The translations under genes and the position numbers were made by a program. A stretch of DNA of 64,000 bases, taken from contig BLSF01000026.1 of NCBI GenBank assembly GCA_012862575.1, positions 138,657 to 202,656 of the forward strand. Reading direction: 5' to 3'. Source of the DNA: Parietichytrium sp. I65-24A. Taxonomy: Eukaryota > Sar > Bigyra > Thraustochytrida > Thraustochytriidae. Each line of letters begins with the position of its first letter. The stretch's first letter is position 1. Shown piece by piece: positions 51,901 through 60,602 of this stretch. Below the pieces are notes generated by a model. That model was given only the letters and a program-made list of their open reading frames with translations. It was not told where the DNA came from and did not search any database.

Positions 51901-53436
51901 ACAAGTAGACGAATTGTGGTCTCGGTTCTGGGCCACCCATTTAGTGCCAAACACAAGGTTTCTGGAAGAGTTTCACACAAATTTACTCCCTCGTTGTAGC
52001 CTGTCAGACCTTGAGTGCATCGACTGCATGGAAGGTGTAACCTTTACAGTAGCACTGCCAGGCAGAGTTTCGAGGCGTGCATCATTCGTCCAAATCTTGG
52101 CTTTTTAAACCACCATTGCCGCTTGCAACACTGATGTACAGACGACTCGGCGTGGTATATTAACTGTGCGTCGATCAGTCGTGGCTGGCTGTGGATGTTC
52201 TGGAAGGAGCATGGCGCACGGGTTCTAAATTTTCTTCTCTCCTTTCCTTTCTTTCTTTATTTTTGAAATCAGTTTATTTATTAATCAAAAAGTACCCGAA
52301 ATTCGCAGCTCGCGGTCGCGGATCGGATAGAGACTGCACTGCACTGCGCGGTGACGCTGCCTGTGACTGTGAAAATCTGTGAAAGCGAAAATTGATCCAT
52401 GAGAATCTTGTTGACAGTGTATACAAGTAAAGCACTCAGTACACAACCACCCATGAGAGCGCGACTGGATAGAACACATAGGTCCATGTGGACACAAAAC
52501 GCTTGCCCATCGAACGACGAGAACATTGAAAAGCCTTTTGTGCCATCCCATATGCTATCCCCGTCCGAGCCCTCGCATTCTTCGCATGTGCTAGCTGTGT
52601 TGCATGGACCGATTTAGCTTCACTTATCGCGATTCTCAATTCTGAATCCTGAATCCTGAATTCTGAATTCTGAATTCTGAATCCTGAACTCTTTGACATC
52701 GATAAGCGCGGTGAACGCAAGCCAGCCACCAAGTGAAGGTGCGTTCTGTGCGTTCGCGGGATGAGCTGCGGGAGCGGTGTCAGATGGTCTCTCCGACTTG
52801 GATGTTTGATACGTTGCTCGGAGTCTTCGAGAGTCTTGTAAAATTCTAGACCAGAACTCGGAACCCCCGGCGGCGCGACTGTCCATGTGCAGCCTGGCTG
52901 AAGAAAAGGTGCTCGTTCGCGCTCTGACTGACTCTCATGAGAGGCTGCGTCAAGTCCCGGCGGCGCGGTTACGTTTTCCGTGCACTGGCAATGCAGAACG
53001 ATTCATGAGATGACATGAGAAGTTCATTCGTCCGTCGAGGAAATTCGTTCCGCGACTGCTAAAATGGCTAGCTAGCAGCTAAGAGAGCACACAAGAAAGG
53101 TCTCGTGCTCGACACACACTCAACAACGCTTTCGAAACGTCGGGTCTTTACTGTTAATCTTCCATTTGATCGAAGACACCAAGCAGGAGGGAAAGAACAG
53201 GGTCAAGTGCGGGCCATGACGCTTTGATTGATCGGAATGCGGCAAAATAGAGCCATTCAGTAAGTAGATTCTTTTTTGTGTATTATTATTTGATAACCCA
53301 AATCACCATAGAACCGAGGAAAGGAAAACCACAGAGACAGCAGAGCTGGTTTCTGAAGTGCTTGCAAATCACGGGATAGGTGCAAAGGCAACTGACTGTA
53401 CAAATAAATAAGCGAGGAGAAGGTTGCGCGGAACCT
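51901..53436. other. Intergenic region with heptamer repeat
   Basis: No gene recognised. Seven copies of CTGAATY lie at 52642-52690, the reverse complement of the heptamer at 9801. A TGACTGTGAAAATCTGTGAAA word lies near 52362-52385. Confidence 0.45.
52642..52690. repeat. CTGAAT(T/C) heptamer tandem repeat
   Basis: Seven near-perfect 7-bp units; the last is CTGAACT. It carries the same unit as the CAGAATT array at 9801-9821, on the opposite strand. Confidence 0.85.
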
Positions 53437-54669
53437 TCACATTAAGCAGGGGTTGAAGTGGTTTAAACCTCCGCACATGGCCGAGCAGCGGTCTCTTTGC
53501 TCGGCCGTCACGTTGATTCCCATCGCGGCGGCGATTTCCGGGCCGTGAAGACAAATGTTGTTCAACTTGACAAGATTGGCGTACCGGCGAAATGCAGGTG
53601 CATGACGTCTGGTTGCATTCCGCACATACTCATTCAAGTGGCTATGTAGGTTCACCTCGAGAAGATTATAGTTTACAATCTCGTAGTGGAATTCCGTGCT
53701 GATCGTTTGCCAGATGAGCTGCAGCTCTTGAAACACAGAGTTCGGCGAGTTCCGTCCTTCCGGCTCAAAACCGTGCTTGAGGATCCCAACCACATATTCA
53801 TTCAACCCTTCGAAACTCTCGTTGATCTTGCCCGGGTTGTACCCAATCGAAGGCTTGAAATTGTCCTGCACACAGCTGATATCCATGTCGGGCTGGCCGG
53901 TGTCCCCAATGTCGAGCTTCCAAACTGCAATTGCGCCCCTCTCGCGAGCCGAATTCGCGTTCAAGGGCGCATTGCCAGACCAGCACCCACTAAGCGGCTG
54001 GCCATCCGGGCCACAGTTTATCACGCTGGATATGTTGTAAGAATTCAACACTTCGATGGCCTTGTCCATCAAAGCAGCGTCTGGTTTGTTGTCTTTGAGA
54101 TCCGGAACAATCTTCATGACCACGAGTTCGGTTGGGTTCTCTTCGACCCAGCGAGCGATTGATCCGAGCTCAGATTCAAAGGTCACATGCCGAATCCACG
54201 CGCCGCCGTGATGCATGCACACAGCGTTGTTGTCAACCTTTGCGCTGCTCGAGTGGTGGCCTGTGGGCCCGAAAGGGTGGAGAGGAAAGTAATGGTGGTG
54301 CTGCTGCGGCTCATCCGGGCAATTGCCAATGCGGATATCGAGTGCTCTTGCCCCGCAGTCCAAGAGCGACGAAAAGCCGCTCGGGTATGCTCCCGCGGAG
54401 GTGTGAAAAGCGGCGCTCTCGACGAACGATTGCGTTTTGTAGTGCCAACACTCGAATCGGTTGCCACTTCGTGGCGGCAAGTATGCTGTGGCGGCATCGT
54501 GCGCCATGAGCAGAGGAATCTCCAGCAAATTCGGCGACGATCTATCTCCTTCACCTCTCAGCCCGGTCAGCATCTCCGCTCCCATGAACTCCCTCACGTT
54601 CACTTGTGCGCTGACAGCACACACCACCACCAGGCCGACAACCACAACCACCTGGCTCCCACACCGCAT
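53437..54669 (-). CDS. Secreted PI-PLC-X-like phosphodiesterase
   Basis: 410 residues from ATG 54669. A signal peptide (about 1-22, GSQVVVVVGLVVVCAVSAQ) precedes a PLC-like TIM-barrel: LLMAHDAATAYL (first catalytic His), LLDCGARALDIRIG, CMHHGGAWIRHV (second His) and the ENPTELVVMKI strand. These match the X-domain-only PLC-like phosphodiesterases of bacteria and protists, which may act on phosphatidylinositol or GPI-type lipids outside the cell. No Y domain, C2 or EF hands are present. Several Cys pairs suggest disulphides. The frame runs upstream to 54777, but that adds a Leu/Arg-rich stretch ahead of the signal peptide, so ATG 54669 is preferred. Confidence 0.82.
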   Translation of the reverse strand: MRCGSQVVVVVGLVVVCAVSAQVNVREFMGAEMLTGLRGEGDRSSPNLLEIPLLMAHDAATAYLPPRSGNRFECWHYKTQSFVESAAFHTSAGAYPSGFSSLLDCGARALDIRIGNCPDEPQQHHHYFPLHPFGPTGHHSSSAKVDNNAVCMHHGGAWIRHVTFESELGSIARWVEENPTELVVMKIVPDLKDNKPDAALMDKAIEVLNSYNISSVINCGPDGQPLSGCWSGNAPLNANSARERGAIAVWKLDIGDTGQPDMDISCVQDNFKPSIGYNPGKINESFEGLNEYVVGILKHGFEPEGRNSPNSVFQELQLIWQTISTEFHYEIVNYNLLEVNLHSHLNEYVRNATRRHAPAFRRYANLVKLNNICLHGPEIAAAMGINVTAEQRDRCSAMCGGLNHFNPCLM

Positions 54670-56461
54670 CTTTCCAACCAATCTCCGCTTCGCTCGCCGC
54701 AGCTCCAGCCACCTTCGTTCACTCAAACAAGCAGCACCCCGCTGCCCGCGGCCAACTTCCAACAACAACAACAACAACTATAACAATAACAACAGGAACA
54801 ACGCCCCAAGGTCCTCCCGACCTCTTTCTGCAGCGGTATATATATACAATATATATGCGGCCCGCGGCTCGTAGCTGCTGCAAGTTGTGGGTCTGCTCAG
54901 CGCTCAGTCACTCAGTCACTCAGCCCGCACGTTCGATTGAGCCGAGGAAATGTGCGCCGCAGATGGATTGGGAAAGTTGGAAAAGTGCGCAAGACCTCGC
55001 ACAAAATGGTTTTAACTAAAAAATGTAAAGCTGGGCCAATTTCTTCGGGTTTACTTTACTCTCTGGTTAGGCCAATCGGTAGGAGACACTGGTCCTCCCG
55101 AGTCCCGGAAAAGAAAGGTGGGTACTGGCAGTAGTACTACTCTAGTAGATTGATGTGACTTTTTCACACTGTTGTTATTGCGAAGTGGATACTTTTAGGG
55201 AATTAGACTGAGAGTCTTAGTGGGGGGACGTTGGTAGGTACCGCTCCTGGACTGTGTTCAAGTGAAGAGGCTGTGTTTGGCTGTGAGTCTGTTCTGTTGA
55301 TGTGGACAAAGATGTCGTTGCATGATGTCGTTGCCGCGAAGATTGATGATCATCAAGGCTTCATTTTTCGAATTTAGATGGACAGTGAGGTTTGATTGAC
55401 TGTGAGATGATTTGAGGACAAGATTGAACCATTCATTGAGAACATCGATTGATCTTTTCTTCGACATATCTTCGACGTCAGTTAGAAGTTGGTGGATGTT
55501 CATAGCACAAATGAGCAGGATCGACAGATAAACAAAGTGGCGAGTTCTTCTCGAGGTTTTCGTAGCTTGTCACAAATTCATGAACAGCAAGATTCAAATT
55601 GAAGTCAGTGTCGAAAGTATATAAACCTCTACCCTTCGCTCACCAAACTCCGCTGTAACTGTCAGGAATCTAGTACCGGTAAAGTACTCGAGTACCAGAT
55701 TCGATTCGTGAAGTTGAAACCTCTTGTACCGGTAGTACTATGGCCATGTTCCGATACTCCGGATTATCCGGATCCAAAAGCAAACCCAAAACGTAAAAGA
55801 AAAGGAAAAAAAAGAAAAGAATCTTCTTGGATCAGCTCGTTGTTCTTGATGCTCCATACAAGAGCTCCCTGTTCATAACAAAAGGGTTCCTCCGCTCTTT
55901 CAAACAACCACTAGACAGTACAGTAACAGTGTTAAGCAACTAAACTTAGGCCCCCTTTTCCGGTAGTAGTACTATCTATAGATATTCTAAGCACCATATT
56001 GACATGCTAAGAAATCAACTAGTAGTTTTGAACGTCCTAGATCCGGGTTTTCAAGAGTGGCGAAAGTGTACGCGCGCGCACGTGCGAGTACTACGGTACA
56101 TAAGGTGTGCATGGATCGAGCGTAATAGTATCTAATGCAAGGCATTGGCCGCCGCTACTGTACTCGGCGTTTGTTTGGTGAAACCACAAGAAAGAGGACT
56201 ATAGTTTGAGAGGATTTGGGATCGAAAGAGCTCCGGAAGAGCTTTGGTAGCGATTTTTTCGGACTTGCAGAGCTGGAAAGATCGATTGCAGACAGCTGGT
56301 CAGGAGACAAAGTTGATTGGCTTGGATTTGGAGTGCTGGGAGTAAGAACTTGGTTTGATTTCATTCGTTGGTCATTGAATTAGCAGTGTGGAAGTTTGCA
56401 ATACATTTCTACATTTCTACATTTCTACGTTTCTGTGATTGCGGCAATTGACATTGAAGCG
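54670..56461. promoter_or_regulatory. Divergent upstream region, PLC-like and coiled-coil genes
   Basis: About 1.8 kb with no recognisable gene. An AACAAC tract lies just upstream of the PLC-like start (about 54762-54795), an ATATATA run is at about 54838-54858, and TACCGGTA-like words occur at 55671-55680 and 55722-55735. Confidence 0.4.
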
Positions 56462-59400
56462 ATGAGCAGCAAGTTGGAACGCCTTGCGGCTGAACGCCTT
56501 AGGAGACGTCAGGAGAACGGTGCAAAGCAGTCGACCAATGAGAATCTGCATGGACTTTCCAATGCCAAAAAATCTGGGTCTTCTGCACTGGGAGTAGCAT
56601 CGAAGAATCGGATGGCACAACAAAATGGAAACTATGCATTAGCTTCCTCTGCCCTGGCAAGTGCGCAAGAAGCTGCTGCAAAATCGCAGCAAATGCTTCG
56701 AGACCTGAAGAGCAAAGCTCGTGATGCTAACAGTGGATCCCCAGAAGAAGACGAGAAACAGATGCTCCGACGGCAAGCAAAGGCGCTGGGTTTAGGCGCT
56801 CACAAAATGTCTGCAGAACAGATTCGCGACCTCAAGAGAGAGGCTGTGGCCAGGGAACGGGAGAAGCGAAGATTGGAGAGGAGGAGGGCTAGCACTGGAA
56901 GTGCTCTGGATACTAGCGAGCCTGCTACAAATTTGGGGAGCGCGAAATCTCCTGGGTTAGGATCTGTGAAAGACAATTCGAGTGCTCGAAATGAGGTCAG
57001 GAGACAAAGCACAGGGAACGTATCATTTGTTCAGCAGTCCAAAAAAAACACGGCTGCCCATGCGGTAGCGAAAGCCCAAGTGCCTTCGGAAAAGTCAATT
57101 GTTAAAGAAGCAAGCCGAGGGAAACCAGAGAGTGGTGTCTCGAAGGAGGAGTTAGCAGCATATAAAGAAGAAGCCAAGCGGAGGGAAAGGATAAGGGCCA
57201 AAAAGAAAACACTTGAGGCTGCCGCAGCTAACGCAGAAAAACTCAAGGAGCAAGGCAGCTCGGGTTTGCGAAGCCCAAAGCTCAATGCGCCACGTTTGTC
57301 GAAAGACCAGGTTCGTGAGTACCAGAAACAGGCCATTGAGAGAGAACGTGCAAAGAAACCTGCGCCAAGCTCCGCTCGGGTTGTGAACAGGACTGTGCAA
57401 GACCTCGCGGACGCTTTCATCGAATTGGCAGGCAATAGTCAGGTGATCACCTTCGGTCAAGCGAAAAAGCTGGTCGAGAATTCCAATTTTATGTTGGTCA
57501 CTGCTACACCAATTGGGAATGGGCAGTTTATCTCGTGGGTGACATTCGAGGAGTCTCTTCGGGAAGTGGAGACTGCACGCCGTCCTCAACCAGCGCATTT
57601 ACCTGACAAAGTGATGAAAAGGACAGCGAAATCCACCTCGAAGAATGTCAGCAACGGAATTGCATTAAGTGATCGTGAGCTGCAAACGCGAATGACACTG
57701 CTTTTTAAGATTGCTCAAACTTCCTTTGATGAACTCTGCAAGCATTCTTCTGTGCCTGGGAAAGCTTTCCCGTCTGATTTGAACGCTCTTTTGGGCGAGG
57801 ATGTGAGCGAGGATGTGACGTTTTTACGTAAAGGGCTCAACTTTCCAAGGTACGCGCCAGATGGCGATGAGCCTATTTCCTGGGAAGAGTATCATATCTG
57901 GCTCAGCGAAACGTTCAGACGAGAATTCCCAGGTAAATCCAAATTGCTCGAGACTTTGGAGGTCCAAGTGGCTGGAGAACGCAAGAGTGCTAGAGCCGTG
58001 CGCCCTTTGAAGCTTCGCCCGACACATCAGACGGCGATCCCGCACCGGCCGATCACATCTACTGTTGATCACACTACTGTACAAGCTGGGATTTCCAGCG
58101 ACGAGGAGAGCTTTGATTCAAAATCCGATGATGGAAGGGATGCCACTAGTCCCAATGCTCACGTGACCATGTCATCCCCCGTGACAGTGAACGCGAGAGG
58201 AGAGGAGAAGGAGAAGGAGAACATTGAAATCGTTAACAAACAGATCGCAAATTTGGAGGACCGTCTCAAAAGTCTAGAAAGGAACAAGGGATCAAAAGTG
58301 ATACATCATGGCGATCGAGCTGACGAGGCAAGTAAACGCCCCCCCGCGCTTGGCGCCTGGCAGAGCGACGAAGAGAATTCAGATGCCGATGACAGCCTCG
58401 CTTCTCCGTCATCTGCTTTACTCGAGTCTGGTCGGCGAAATAAACTGCAGGACGACCAGAACAGCGAAGAGGACGTGGAAGAAGACGAGGAGCAAATTCT
58501 ATTCTCGGGACGATGCTGGATGCTGTGCGAAAGGAAAAACCAAAACTGGCTTGATCCCATGTACGCTGACGAAGCTGACGAAGAATGGATTAGGTGCAGA
58601 GAGGTTTGTGCCGAAGTGCAGGTCACCCAGCTTAAGAACCCTTTCAGCATGTACTTCACCGCGCACTTGCTACGGAGCGGGCTTACCTGCATGAGACGGA
58701 TTGGAATCGAGGAACTCACAATACTAACGGCACACTGCGCTCAAAATATGGAGAGAACGCGCTTGTCGCTCTCAAAGTCGGGTCATGTACACATCACCTC
58801 GGCTAACAGTGGCGAGAGGTTCAAGTGCCGAAGCCTTGGGCCGGAGCAGTGGTCAAAGGAGGAATTACGCGCTGCACTAGAGGCTGAAGAGGCGATGAAG
58901 GACTGGATACTATCCGGCAGGGTTCCAAAGCAAAGCAACCTTGTGCAATGGCTCCTTCTGCATAGCACAATTCGCCTCGACGGGGATGAATTGGACCCCG
59001 AGAGCGCGCATGCGCACATTCTTCTCCCAGGGGACCTCGAAGATGAGGAAGAGAATCAACCACGCACTGTCTTGGGTGGTCTCCGCGACAGATTGAACCG
59101 CGTGCGCGTGGTGCGTATGGAGGGGAGCCCAACGCCGGCGCCTGAAAACTCAGAGCCTGATACAGGCACCTCATTGCGCTCTGCTCGCAAGTCGCCGCCA
59201 AGACGGAACAAGACACAAGGATCCAGATCTTTGCTACAAGTGCGTGAGCTGCTTATACGGACTTTGAACGAAGCAGAGCTTGATGAACGACAGGTGGAAG
59301 AACTGTTTGCTCAACGCAAGTCTGCGCTTGTGAAGAGGTTTGTTGAAATGGTGGAGAGCAAAGAAGGGCTCGAAGGGGAGTACAGTAAGAAGGTGGACGC

Positions 59401-59698
59401 TATTTTCAAGAAGTGCAGCGGGGCATCCGAGATGATGTTTTCGCTTGTGGACACCCAAGTCTTGCTGAGTGAATGGAAGATGAAGACTCGTGGTCGTACA
59501 TTCGCAGATATCTTCGATGTATTTCGGAGATTCGAAATTGTGGATGAGCCCGGCAACATCGAGTTGAGCGAATTTGTAGCTGTGATACAAGACACTCTAC
59601 GAATGAATGTCCCCACCTGGCAACTTGTCATCTGGCACCGGAGGTACCCCGAGTATCGCTCCTTCATTAGGGCGGTCGCTCATATGCTCACTGAGTAG
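56462..59698 (+). CDS. Unrecognised coiled-coil protein with EF-hand-like C-terminus
   Basis: 1,078 residues in one exon. ATG 56462 opens MSSKLERLAAERLRRRQEN; the frame extends upstream only to a TTG. Three repeats of a helical motif S-x-(E/D)-(Q/E)-hydrophobic...RER-x-(K/R)K occur at about residues 117, 226 and 280 (SAEQIRDLKREAVARERE, SKEELAAYKEEAKRRERI, SKDQVREYQKQAIERERA). Linkers are Ser/Ala-rich. The central block (about 680-870) is Trp/Cys-containing and probably globular (GRCWMLCERKNQNWLDP). Residues about 940-1075 look helical and EF-hand-like (FADIFDVFRRFEIVDEPGNIELSEFVAVI), although acidic loop ligands are incomplete. No family was recognised; a cytoskeletal or ciliary role is inference. 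Confidence 0.85.
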   Translation: MSSKLERLAAERLRRRQENGAKQSTNENLHGLSNAKKSGSSALGVASKNRMAQQNGNYALASSALASAQEAAAKSQQMLRDLKSKARDANSGSPEEDEKQMLRRQAKALGLGAHKMSAEQIRDLKREAVAREREKRRLERRRASTGSALDTSEPATNLGSAKSPGLGSVKDNSSARNEVRRQSTGNVSFVQQSKKNTAAHAVAKAQVPSEKSIVKEASRGKPESGVSKEELAAYKEEAKRRERIRAKKKTLEAAAANAEKLKEQGSSGLRSPKLNAPRLSKDQVREYQKQAIERERAKKPAPSSARVVNRTVQDLADAFIELAGNSQVITFGQAKKLVENSNFMLVTATPIGNGQFISWVTFEESLREVETARRPQPAHLPDKVMKRTAKSTSKNVSNGIALSDRELQTRMTLLFKIAQTSFDELCKHSSVPGKAFPSDLNALLGEDVSEDVTFLRKGLNFPRYAPDGDEPISWEEYHIWLSETFRREFPGKSKLLETLEVQVAGERKSARAVRPLKLRPTHQTAIPHRPITSTVDHTTVQAGISSDEESFDSKSDDGRDATSPNAHVTMSSPVTVNARGEEKEKENIEIVNKQIANLEDRLKSLERNKGSKVIHHGDRADEASKRPPALGAWQSDEENSDADDSLASPSSALLESGRRNKLQDDQNSEEDVEEDEEQILFSGRCWMLCERKNQNWLDPMYADEADEEWIRCREVCAEVQVTQLKNPFSMYFTAHLLRSGLTCMRRIGIEELTILTAHCAQNMERTRLSLSKSGHVHITSANSGERFKCRSLGPEQWSKEELRAALEAEEAMKDWILSGRVPKQSNLVQWLLLHSTIRLDGDELDPESAHAHILLPGDLEDEEENQPRTVLGGLRDRLNRVRVVRMEGSPTPAPENSEPDTGTSLRSARKSPPRRNKTQGSRSLLQVRELLIRTLNEAELDERQVEELFAQRKSALVKRFVEMVESKEGLEGEYSKKVDAIFKKCSGASEMMFSLVDTQVLLSEWKMKTRGRTFADIFDVFRRFEIVDEPGNIELSEFVAVIQDTLRMNVPTWQLVIWHRRYPEYRSFIRAVAHMLTE

Positions 59699-60602
59699 GG
59701 CTTGACGTTTGTTGGAATGCGAAGCAAGCACAGTCATTTCTTTCGGTGCGCCATTTGGCAGACTACATAAAACGCTACCGATGATGGACCTGAATATGGG
59801 CCGGAATTTCAATGTTTGAAAGCACGGGCCGTCAGCGTTCACTCTTCTGACATTGTATCTCATTCGACCAAGCTACAACAACGTCGCGGACGAAGTGGCA
59901 ATTCGTTTGTTCTGAGAGCTCCACGTTTTCTAGTGCATATGTTTTGGGGCGCGATCTTTCTTGAAAAATACTTTTGCAACGTTGAAGTGGCCACGGCAGC
60001 TGGCTTAGAATTCAAGTAGTATCCGCGATCGATTGCACTAATTGGTGTGTCTTGACAAGTCTTGGGAATGAGGGCTTGACGTATCGGCTTCCATGGAGGA
60101 TCATTCAAGCTATGCGTCTTACGTTGCCGATAGCGATGGAAGTGTCACGGCTGAGATCCATCGTCAATGTGTGATCTTTACGAATCAAGCAGGCAGTACT
60201 TGTGCTACAAACTCAATTCGGAACCCTACCATCTGTTTGAGGAATTTTTCCTGGATGTGTGCAATCTCTTCCAAATGGAAAGCATCTTGTGCCGGGGAAA
60301 TTTTACGCTGTTTGGTTGCTGACGGTTTTATGGTCATCCCCTTTGCTTGTAAGTTGTGAGGGGAAGTAGCCTTGGCAAACGAATAAAACGCGCACATCAC
60401 ACCCTCTTCCGGTCGTGTTAATTGAAAATTGTTTCGTATGACGGTGACATTATTAAAACATAACTTTTAAAATAAAAGATAAAACGGAGAAAAACAAATA
60501 TATCGCTATGTACATGGCCAGGTCTGAGAGATGAAGAGCTGTCTCATTCAAGCCAAAAAAGAACGAGCGTGCTAGATAGAGCCCTTTCTCCTGTCAATTG
60601 TT
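59699..60602. other. Convergent intergenic gap
   Basis: A 900-bp spacer between two 3' ends. A short ATG-initiated frame at 60093-60359 (88 codons) looks unlike any known protein. AATAAA-type words occur at 60382 and 60470-60480. Confidence 0.45.

Noticed and set aside
60093-60359. 88-codon plus-strand frame with ATG
   Set aside because: Located between two 3' ends with no family match or transcript signal I can see.
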